The notes beneath the pieces were generated by a model. The model was not told the DNA's origin. It worked only from the letters and a program-made list of their open reading frames with translations, and did no database searches. A stretch of DNA of 6,372 bases, from the NCBI GenBank assembly GCA_021825285.1, contig JAKAHW010000058.1, forward strand, positions 1-6,372, in the 5' to 3' direction. A program made the position numbers and the translations under genes. This DNA is from a bacterium. Its GTDB lineage: Bacteria; Patescibacteria; Microgenomatia; Levybacterales; GWA1-39-11. Below, one piece after another: positions 1 through 6,336 of this stretch (position 1 is the stretch's first letter; every line of letters starts with the position of its first letter).

Positions 1-3000
1 ACTCTCGAGTCTGTTTTCTTTTATTCCCACTCAGAGTTAAGAAGATATATTCCTTTATCCATAATTGGCTTTGCAACAAGAATTGAAAAATTCAATAAGT
101 ATGAAATTCCTCGTAAAACCCTGTTGTCGTTAATTGGGAAAGAAGCATTAATACTCGCAATTTCATCTTTTGTTATCTCAATTCCCGGAATAATATATAT
201 TCTTCAGTTATCCTCGACAAACACCCTTTTTTATTATCTCCCTCTTAGAGAAATTGCTATTTTTGGGTTAATGTCTTTCGTGTTCTTGTCCGCTCTACTA
301 TTCTATTTTATTCATAGATCCAAAAGGTTTACTTTAGCTAATATAAAGATGTTTGCCTTGAATAATCTTGAAACATTTTTCTTATCGGCCCTTTCTTGGA
401 CACTCTTTGGTATTGGAAATCTTTTAATTGCAGTTTCATTTTATTACTTTAGCCCTTATGCGATAATTCCTTTTGCTTCATTTTTTGTTCTATCATGGCT
501 AATTGGATATTTATCCTTTATTACCCCTATGGGATTAGGAATAAGAGAAGGTATTTTAATTTACGGCCTCTCCTACTTATCTCCTTTTTCAATAGCCACA
601 ACCCTAGCAATAGTGCTTCGCGTATTTTTAATAGTATCAGAACTGTTTTTCTACTTGGTAATTTTTTTAATGATGCGAACCATAAAAATATTTAAAAAAA
701 TACATTTTACGTCCCACACTCCACTCATTTTGTTAGGAACCATTTTTGCATATATTTATTATTTTTCCTATTTTACTTTCCAAAAACATGAAAACTTTTT
801 TACAGGCAGATTTGATCTTGGCAATATGGACCAAACTGTATGGAATACACTTCATGGTAGATTTTTTATGCTCACCAATCCGGATAGCACCAATATCGTT
901 TCAAGGCTTGGAACCCATGCTGACTTTATTCTAATTTTACTGACACCTTTTTATATTCTGTGGTCGGATCCAAGAATACTTTTGCTTATTCAAACGATTG
1001 TTATTGGATTTGGTGCATGGTTTGTGTACCTTATTGGGAAAGAAGTTATCAAAAGTGAGAAACTATCTTTTGTTTTGTCCCTGTCTTACCTCTTAAACCC
1101 TTTCGTTCAAAGACAAAATCTATATGATTTTCATCCAGTTACCCTGGCAACTACTTTCTTGCTTGCTTCATTTTATTTCATGCATAAAAAAAGAAATTTG
1201 CTTTTCTTAATATTTCTTGGCCTTTCGGTGATGACAAAAGAGAATATATATCTGATATCCGGACTTTTTGGCTTTTTCTTATATTTTAAGGGCAGAAGAA
1301 ATTTAGGGGCCATTATTTCATTATTCTCTTTTGCAATTTTCTACCTGCTGGTGTCAAAGTTTATTCCTGATGTCCGCGGTGGAGAACATTTTGCAGTTTC
1401 CTACTTTCAAGAATTTGGTGACTCTCCAATACAAATATTAAAAGGTTTAATTTTGAGGCCAAACATAACTTTTACTCAGGTATTTACTTATGCAAATTTT
1501 GATTATTTCGTAAAACTATTTTCTGCTACAGGTTTTACTTCTCTTGCATTCCCTTTTCCGTTACTGTTAGCACTTCCCGATCTTATAATTAATTTTCTTT
1601 CAAAAAACGCGAATTTTAAGTCAATTACCTTTCATTATGCCGCAGCGATAATTCCATTTATATATATTTCGTCAATTTATGGAGTTAAAAAAATCTTAGG
1701 AATAAGATTCAAATATTTTAACAAAAACACTATTTTTTATTATATTTTGTTCTCATCTTTACTTTCAGCATGGCTATACGGACCTCTTCCCGGCTCAAAT
1801 CATCCTGCCGTTGAAATTTTCAGCTCTTCGCTCAAAGAGAAGAAGGAAGTGCTGAATTTTTTAAGTAAAATTCCAAGAAGCTTAAGTATTTCAGCGTCAA
1901 ACAATTTAGGCGCGCACCTTTCCCATAGAGAGAAAATATATACTGTACCAAATGGAATTGACAAGGCAGATATGGTTTTGTTTTTACTTAACGATCCTTT
2001 TGCGCAACCCAGTCCAAATGAGCAAACAAGGATGGTTAAGGATTTAGGAAATGACAAGAATTACATACAAGTTGCGCGTTTTGGATCTTTTATAGCTTTT
2101 GAGCGTAAAAATCTCTCCACAACAAAAAAACTGGTTAGAAGAAAACCCGAAATTTATCCCTACTCTATACCTACGCTTCAGAAAAGGAGTTACCAAAAAG
2201 GACAAATTAACTATGAAAAGACACTAAAGGAAAATAAAAATAGCACAACATATTTAATCTCCTACCTTTCTGACGGATATAAGATTTATTCCCTGCTTTC
2301 CGTTCCCTATGTTAGAAATTTTAATACGCCCATTTTGATAATTTTTCATAAAAGCGAAAAAACTTTTGATTCCCAAAAATCTTTATTTGGATTAGTAAAT
2401 CGTTTATCAAGCCAAGGTTTTATAGTTTTACGTCCCGATTTCAGAGGATATGGAATGTCCGAGGGTGATAAATCCGGGATAGAATCTCTTTCTTATCCTG
2501 TTGATGTCGTAAATCTTATGTATTCCCTGGATACTCAGGAGAAGATCGTGGGAAACAAATTCCATTTTTGGGGAGAAGGAGATGGCGCAGAAGTAATTTT
2601 AAAAACACTGGAAATTGCAGGAAGAAACGACGGCCTTGCTTCCAAAATTGACAAATCAGTGCTCATAAATCCACTTTACGACATTACTGCAAATACAGCT
2701 TTCGAAAAAATTCAAAAAAATAAGGAATTAATAAATTTGATCGGTCCGATAAGTGTCGATAACAAACAATGGGAAGATTTAAATCCTAAAAATTATGTAG
2801 ACTTTATTAAATCCGAACTGTTAATTATTGAAACAAGTGGTGATGCCTCCTCTCTTGCTCAATCTCAAGAACTTTATGATGCACTCGCTTCAAACAACCA
2901 AAAGGTTTATCTAAGCAATGTGTTTAAAGAGAATAACGCAAAAATAGCCGATTTTGCTGCTTCTTATTTAGAGGATAAAAAGAATTCAAAAATAACTAAT

Positions 3001-3012
3001 TCCTCTCAATAA
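1..3012 (+). CDS. Large membrane fusion protein: LPG-synthase-like TM domain + DUF2079 + degenerate alpha/beta hydrolase (5' partial)
   Basis: The frame is open to the left edge, so the true start lies outside; the TTG at 124 has no Shine-Dalgarno and sits inside apparently continuous protein. Three parts are visible. (1) About 1-690: five hydrophobic helices ending in the LPG_synthase_TM/UPF0104 signature TPMGLGIREGIL (about 520-558), the C-terminal half of that family. (2) About 720-2100: a DUF2079 domain with FDLGNMDQTVW (from 811), THADF, YDFHP and TKEN motifs, many helices, then its usual soluble tail (SISASNNLGAHLSHR). DUF2079 proteins are grouped with GT-C-type membrane glycosyltransferases; substrate unknown. 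(3) About 2190-2975: an alpha/beta-hydrolase fold with DFRGYGMSEG (2437-2466) and an acid-strand Asp (2842). The nucleophile elbow reads WGEGDGAE, with Gly at 2578 where Ser is expected, and no His follows the elbow, so it is probably catalytically dead. Likely an envelope protein with an extracytoplasmic tail. Domain calls are confident; the overall role is unknown. Confidence 0.85.
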   Translation, partial: TLESVFFYSHSELRRYIPLSIIGFATRIEKFNKYEIPRKTLLSLIGKEALILAISSFVISIPGIIYILQLSSTNTLFYYLPLREIAIFGLMSFVFLSALLFYFIHRSKRFTLANIKMFALNNLETFFLSALSWTLFGIGNLLIAVSFYYFSPYAIIPFASFFVLSWLIGYLSFITPMGLGIREGILIYGLSYLSPFSIATTLAIVLRVFLIVSELFFYLVIFLMMRTIKIFKKIHFTSHTPLILLGTIFAYIYYFSYFTFQKHENFFTGRFDLGNMDQTVWNTLHGRFFMLTNPDSTNIVSRLGTHADFILILLTPFYILWSDPRILLLIQTIVIGFGAWFVYLIGKEVIKSEKLSFVLSLSYLLNPFVQRQNLYDFHPVTLATTFLLASFYFMHKKRNLLFLIFLGLSVMTKENIYLISGLFGFFLYFKGRRNLGAIISLFSFAIFYLLVSKFIPDVRGGEHFAVSYFQEFGDSPIQILKGLILRPNITFTQVFTYANFDYFVKLFSATGFTSLAFPFPLLLALPDLIINFLSKNANFKSITFHYAAAIIPFIYISSIYGVKKILGIRFKYFNKNTIFYYILFSSLLSAWLYGPLPGSNHPAVEIFSSSLKEKKEVLNFLSKIPRSLSISASNNLGAHLSHREKIYTVPNGIDKADMVLFLLNDPFAQPSPNEQTRMVKDLGNDKNYIQVARFGSFIAFERKNLSTTKKLVRRKPEIYPYSIPTLQKRSYQKGQINYEKTLKENKNSTTYLISYLSDGYKIYSLLSVPYVRNFNTPILIIFHKSEKTFDSQKSLFGLVNRLSSQGFIVLRPDFRGYGMSEGDKSGIESLSYPVDVVNLMYSLDTQEKIVGNKFHFWGEGDGAEVILKTLEIAGRNDGLASKIDKSVLINPLYDITANTAFEKIQKNKELINLIGPISVDNKQWEDLNPKNYVDFIKSELLIIETSGDASSLAQSQELYDALASNNQKVYLSNVFKENNAKIADFAASYLEDKKNSKITNSSQ

Positions 3013-4345
3013 TTAATTTTTTAGGAAAATATAAAAATGAGGCCGGAACATCATCAGTTAAATACTTTTGTAAATCTGAATAAATGGAAAATCTTTTTTC
3101 AGGGTCGGTAAAGGTCCTTCCGTCTTCAAGAAGCTTGTCGATTCTTAAATTTTTATAATGAACAATATTGTTGACTTGATCAGAATGCCAAAGTGTATAC
3201 TGATCGGGATCAATAGGTAATTTGATAGGATAAAGGAGAATTTGGTAATTATTTGGAATTTCTTGAATAATTTTCACCTTAACCTTAATCCCCAATTTTG
3301 TCCATATATCGCCAATTATGTTTGCAGTTCCAACTAAGTCTTCAGGAGTGGATACCTCAATTTCCTTTAATTTAGTGTCTTTAATTGAATCCAGTGTTGT
3401 TTTTGCCAAATCTATATCGGAAATTCCAGAATTCGGCGGTTTGGAATAGTAAAAAGATTTAGGGGAAATTGGAGAATACGCTCTTTCTCCTTCAGCAAAT
3501 CTCGCCGGAATCGCAAAATTCAAAGCCTGTCGCACCTTTTTATTGGAAAGCGTGGAATCGGAATTATTATAAAAAAGCGAAACCAACTCGCTGTAATCGA
3601 TGCTGTTTTTTGCTTTTGCGTTTTTCCATGACGAAATTACGAATTTGTCAAGATTCGCATTTGAAATCCCATAAATGTAATCAACCTCGCCAAGGGCAAA
3701 TGCCATTTTTAGCGCGTCTTGGGTTGGATAAAAATAAACAATCTTTTTAAACGAAGGGGTTTTTACATTTTCAAGAACCATAGATTTAACAAAACCGCTC
3801 TCAGACTCAATCTTCTTTATCCTGCTTTCCCCAAGACCTTGAAAATTTCCATCAAATATGGGTCTAGATGCAGAAACCAAAAATGGTGAATAGGGGTCCT
3901 TAAGAACAAAATCTATTGTGTAATCATCAATTATTTTCTTTTTTACTCCTTTAAAGTTAATATTTAGGTTTTTTGCAGTTAGTTCTTTGTTGTTATGGAA
4001 ATACTGGCCCTTTTTTAAGTAAAAAACATAATCCTTTCCGTCATTCTTTACTTGCCATCGATATGCTGCAGCCGGTTTTACTTTTCCATCTTCTCCGACA
4101 CTTGTCAATCCGAAGCTCACATCTTTTAGTACTTTCTCCGGTAAGTTGTAAGTAGAATAAGTTCCTACATAACCAATTTTTTGAATTTTCTTTTCAAAAG
4201 AAGGAATTAAATAAAAATCGAGAATAAAAAAGAGAATAAAAAAGATGAGTCCTCCTAAAAATATCGAGGTGAATATTGTTTTTTTCCATCTCTTAAGATA
4301 TGCGCGTGCTAACCAAATATAGTATCTCCTGCGAATTAGAGCCAT
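2996..4345 (-). CDS. Membrane-anchored extracellular solute-binding protein, family 5 (DppA/OppA-like)
   Basis: The 449-residue product resembles family 5 solute-binding proteins, which capture peptides or other small ligands for ABC importers. Visible family blocks are GLTS...GKVKPAAAYRW (79-97), DYVFYLKKGQYFHNNKELTAKN (105-126), LFYNNSDSTLSNKKVRQALNFAI (257-279), the proline-rich SPISPKSFYY (291-300), and the C-terminal YKNLRIDKLL...DPEKRFSIYSDLQ...DDVPASFLY. Instead of a lipobox it has a basic N-terminus (RRR, KRWKK) and one helix at about 24-43, implying N-in/C-out anchoring; the protein contains no cysteine at all. I chose the ATG at 4345, 7 nt after the secG stop; an in-frame ATG at 4408 would add 21 residues translated from inside secG. 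No strong Shine-Dalgarno is visible, so translational coupling to secG is plausible. No permease or ATPase gene is in the window, so ligand and partner are unknown. It ends with TAG inside the tail of the convergent gene. Confidence 0.85.
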   Translation of the reverse strand: MALIRRRYYIWLARAYLKRWKKTIFTSIFLGGLIFFILFFILDFYLIPSFEKKIQKIGYVGTYSTYNLPEKVLKDVSFGLTSVGEDGKVKPAAAYRWQVKNDGKDYVFYLKKGQYFHNNKELTAKNLNINFKGVKKKIIDDYTIDFVLKDPYSPFLVSASRPIFDGNFQGLGESRIKKIESESGFVKSMVLENVKTPSFKKIVYFYPTQDALKMAFALGEVDYIYGISNANLDKFVISSWKNAKAKNSIDYSELVSLFYNNSDSTLSNKKVRQALNFAIPARFAEGERAYSPISPKSFYYSKPPNSGISDIDLAKTTLDSIKDTKLKEIEVSTPEDLVGTANIIGDIWTKLGIKVKVKIIQEIPNNYQILLYPIKLPIDPDQYTLWHSDQVNNIVHYKNLRIDKLLEDGRTFTDPEKRFSIYSDLQKYLTDDVPASFLYFPKKLIIERN

Positions 4346-4352
4346 TGAATTG

Positions 4353-4568
4353 TTATCTAGTAACCAATGAAAGGATAGAAACCGAAGCGAATAATACCGC
4401 AAGTACAATAGTGGCGTAAAAAAGAATTTTCTCGATTCCCTTCTTGCTTCTATACGATTCTCCGGTTCCTCCGAAAGCTATTCCTGCTTGGGTTCCTCTT
4501 GTTTGTAAAATAATAACAACTATAAGTAGTATTGCGATTACTAATTGAATTATCGGATAAAGCCTCAT
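4353..4568 (-). CDS. secG: Preprotein translocase subunit SecG
   Basis: This 71-residue protein is SecG, the small accessory subunit of the SecYEG channel that helps SecA-driven export across the cytoplasmic membrane. It has the family architecture of two transmembrane helices (about 4-21 and 46-68) joined by a polar loop carrying the diagnostic stretch LQTRGTQAGIAFGGTGE, with the conserved AFGG, followed by the KKGIEKILFYATIVLAVLF helix seen in SecG proteins. Length is typical of short SecG forms. The ATG at 4568 lies 21 nt after the upstream holin-like gene and has no recognisable Shine-Dalgarno; a 12-bp palindrome occupies that gap. The solute-binding-protein gene begins 7 nt after its TAA, so the two are almost certainly cotranscribed. 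Identification is firm because the loop motif and topology agree. Confidence 0.93.
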   Translation of the reverse strand: MRLYPIIQLVIAILLIVVIILQTRGTQAGIAFGGTGESYRSKKGIEKILFYATIVLAVLFASVSILSLVTR

Positions 4569-4574
4569 TTTTCG

Positions 4575-4586
4575 TAAGATATCTTA
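4575..4586. repeat. Perfect 12-bp palindrome in the holin-secG gap
   Basis: TAAGATATCTTA is identical to its reverse complement and occupies over half of the 21-nt gap between the holin-like stop and the secG ATG. With no loop it would not form a terminator hairpin; a dimeric protein site is possible, but chance is likely in AT-rich DNA. Confidence 0.3.
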
Positions 4587-4589
4587 AAA

Positions 4590-4994
4590 TTATTTGGAAA
4601 AAAGCCAATTAATGGCTTTAACAATAAGGTATATTGTAGCAGAAATGACGATATATGACAAAACTTGTGAAAGCATGAAGGCTTTAATTTCTATACCACC
4701 TAAAGAAATTCCCTGAAAGTAGAACTGCCGAATTTGAATAGTGTGGTAAAAATATGTGATAAATAAAAGACTTATCAGTGTAGTTACGAAAGAAAAAAGT
4801 CCTAATGTTAATATGTTAAACGGTAAAGTTATTATTCCAATAATAGGGCTCAGCAATGCGTTTCCAATAGCAAGGAATAGTCCGCCAAAAAAAAGAGTTT
4901 GAATTCCTCCCTTCAAAACTAAACCTGGTAAAATTAAAGCAGTAAAAAATAAGGAAAAAGCATTTACGAGGATTGTTCTTACAAGCTTCTTCAT
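4590..4994 (-). CDS. Phage holin superfamily IV (PF04020/YvlD-like) four-TM membrane protein
   Basis: The product is 134 residues with four predicted helices (about 6-25, 32-53, 57-81, 106-131). It carries the family pattern: a short N-terminal helix ending LILPGL, then GNALLSPIIGIITLPFNILTLGLFSFV (44-70), closely matching the NAL-P-LTLPFNILTLGLF core of the DUF360/phage_holin_4_2 family (PF04020). Despite the name, chromosomal members such as YvlD are ordinary inner-membrane proteins of unknown role, sometimes linked to envelope stress; nothing nearby (no lysin, no phage genes) suggests a lysis function. The ATG at 4994 is 38 nt after the uvrC stop, with a weak AAGGG (4999-5003) only 4 nt upstream. 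It probably belongs to the same transcription unit as uvrC and secG, although a candidate internal promoter lies in the gap before it. Confidence 0.85.
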   Translation of the reverse strand: MKKLVRTILVNAFSLFFTALILPGLVLKGGIQTLFFGGLFLAIGNALLSPIIGIITLPFNILTLGLFSFVTTLISLLFITYFYHTIQIRQFYFQGISLGGIEIKAFMLSQVLSYIVISATIYLIVKAINWLFSK

Positions 4995-5003
4995 TCTACC
5001 CTT

Positions 5004-5032
5004 ATGCTAACAAATCAGAGTGTTTTTTTCAA
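5004..5032 (-). promoter_or_regulatory. Candidate sigma-70-type promoter ahead of the holin-like gene
   Basis: On the minus strand, directly after the uvrC stop codon, TTGAAA (5032-5027; 5 of 6 to TTGACA) is followed after exactly 17 nt by TAGCAT (5009-5004; 4 of 6 to TATAAT). A start site at the usual distance would fall only a few bases before the ATG at 4994, giving a nearly leaderless transcript of the holin-secG-solute-binding-protein genes. The -10 match is mediocre and AT-rich DNA gives such matches by chance, so this is only a candidate. Confidence 0.25.
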
Positions 5033-6319
5033 TTACAAGAGGTAACGTTTTCGTCTCAAGTTTCGATGGTAGGTTATTGCGAATCTGTGAGCCTCATCCC
5101 TAAGACGTCTTAGTAAATTAATTCCGGGTGTTGAACGAGGTAGTTTTACCTCTATGAATTCAAGCGTTTTGCCTTGAAAATCCGGAATAACTATAGTTTC
5201 TTCCCTTTTTGCCAGTCCTATTAATGGAACGTCAAACTCTTTTTGTTTGAGTATTTGTAGAACTGAGCTCACTTGGCCTTTCCCACCGTCAATAACGATT
5301 AAATTCGGCTTGTCCCATTCATTGTGTTTTATTCTTCTTGCCATCATTTCCTTATGCATTAAAAAATCATCCGGAGTATGCTTAAGTCTGATTTTAAATC
5401 GCCTGTAGTCTTTTTTTGAAACATCTCCGTTGACAAAAACTACCATTGATCCGGTTGCATCTGTTCCTTGAATATTTGAAACATCGTAACATTCTATTCT
5501 TTTTAAATCAGCAATATTCAAACCGTACTTTTCCAATATACTTTTAAGCGAATCTATTTCGTTTTTAATTCTTTGAAAATATAGGTCAGGAACCTCCTGG
5601 TAACGGAAAGGGTTATAATTTTCACTTGTTATTAAATTTATTTTTTCAATTTGTTTTTGAATATCGGCTGCTTTTTCAAATTCTTCAAATTTCACATGCT
5701 CTTTTTGAAGCTTTTGCAAAGCAACAACCACTTCACTTCTTTCTCCTTTAAGAAACTTTTTTAGGTTCTTTAAATTGCGTTTGTAATCATGGAATTTCCC
5801 AGGATACGCGGTTATACAAGGACAAAGCCCAATATGATGATATAAACAGGCTTTTTTAGGGTGGTTTTTAACCGATTGGAATGGAAAAATTCTTCTTACA
5901 AGCTTTAGAATTGTTTTTAATCCTGTAACATCGGTGTATGGACCAAAATAATCTGCCCCATCTATATCGTGCTTTCGGGTAATAGAAACATATGGAATTC
6001 TGTCGTTTGAAATTTTTAGATACGGAAACGATTTGTCATCCGAAAGTTTTATATTATAAAAAGGTTTGTATTTTTTTATTAATTCCGCTTCAAGTAAAAA
6101 CGCTTCTATCTCCGAATTTACTATTACGTAGTCCAACTTCTTAATCTTGTTAACTAGTGACAAGGTTTTTGTTTCAAGAATATTTTTATTTACGAAATAG
6201 GAGGAAACGCGTTTCTTTAAATCTTTTGCCTTTCCCACGTAGAGAACTACGCCTTCATCGTTTTTGAAAATATAGGCGCCAGGTTTTGACGGTAAATGTT
6301 GCAATAATTGTAGATCCAA
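5033..6319 (-). CDS. uvrC: Compact UvrABC excinuclease subunit C (UvrC)
   Basis: UvrC makes both incisions around a lesion in nucleotide excision repair after UvrB loading. The 428-residue product shows an N-terminal GIY-YIG nuclease (GAY 14-16, LYVG 26-29, Arg37, catalytic-type Glu77 in LLEAELIK), a UVR/UvrB-binding helix pair (about 196-230), and the RNase H-like nuclease with an apparent DDH triad: Asp279 (IECYDVSN), Asp344 (VIDGGKGQ), His411 (EAHRF). It is far shorter than the roughly 600 residues of E. coli UvrC: only about 49 residues separate the UVR region from Asp279 (about 160 in E. coli), and it stops at RRKRYLL, just where the C-terminal helix-hairpin-helix pair normally begins. 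Its cysteines are C158, C166 and C168; the expected upstream Cys after PFR(T/S) is Val150 and the last pair is CxC rather than CxxxC. It starts with TTG at 6319, backed by a strong Shine-Dalgarno and an immediately preceding in-frame TAA. It is probably first in the four-gene unit. Confidence 0.93.
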   Translation of the reverse strand: MDLQLLQHLPSKPGAYIFKNDEGVVLYVGKAKDLKKRVSSYFVNKNILETKTLSLVNKIKKLDYVIVNSEIEAFLLEAELIKKYKPFYNIKLSDDKSFPYLKISNDRIPYVSITRKHDIDGADYFGPYTDVTGLKTILKLVRRIFPFQSVKNHPKKACLYHHIGLCPCITAYPGKFHDYKRNLKNLKKFLKGERSEVVVALQKLQKEHVKFEEFEKAADIQKQIEKINLITSENYNPFRYQEVPDLYFQRIKNEIDSLKSILEKYGLNIADLKRIECYDVSNIQGTDATGSMVVFVNGDVSKKDYRRFKIRLKHTPDDFLMHKEMMARRIKHNEWDKPNLIVIDGGKGQVSSVLQILKQKEFDVPLIGLAKREETIVIPDFQGKTLEFIEVKLPRSTPGINLLRRLRDEAHRFAITYHRNLRRKRYLL

Positions 6320-6327
6320 TTAAAATT

Positions 6328-6336
6328 CCTCCTCCT
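6328..6336 (-). promoter_or_regulatory. Strong Shine-Dalgarno for the uvrC TTG start
   Basis: Read on the minus strand, AGGAGGAGG lies 8 nt before the TTG at 6319-6317. The codon directly before this TTG is an in-frame TAA, so no upstream start in the uvrC frame is possible. Together these fix the TTG as the initiation codon. It is the only strong Shine-Dalgarno in the window; the other minus-strand genes have weak or no visible ones. Confidence 0.85.

Noticed and set aside
124..126. TTG at 124 as the true start of the fusion gene.
   Set aside because: The frame is open upstream to the window edge, there is no Shine-Dalgarno, and only half of the LPG-synthase-like domain would remain.
495..934. 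Short plus-strand open frames at 495-695 and 746-934.
   Set aside because: They lie fully inside the large membrane fusion gene in other frames, have no ribosome site or recognisable domain, and the host frame carries clear family motifs.
133..1045. A 13-bp direct repeat (ATTGGGAAAGAAG) at 133 and 1033, exactly 900 bp apart.
   Set aside because: Both copies encode the same LIGKE residues in the same frame of one gene; a match of this length is expected by chance in AT-rich DNA, and flanks do not match.
1800..2057. Minus-strand 85-codon open frame antisense to the fusion gene.
   Set aside because: It is a shadow of the DUF2079 soluble tail region; no start signal and no family resemblance.
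3469..4155. Plus-strand open frames at 3469-3750 and 3973-4155.
   Set aside because: Both are antisense shadows of the solute-binding-protein gene, with translations of low-complexity, non-family character.
4346..4408. Upstream ATG at 4408 as the start of the solute-binding protein.
   Set aside because: It would place 21 codons inside secG; the ATG at 4345 fits the basic-head/helix topology and sits immediately after the secG stop.
4590..4994. Prophage lysis gene, suggested by the holin family name.
   Set aside because: The family includes many chromosomal membrane proteins, and there is no endolysin, structural or integrase gene nearby.
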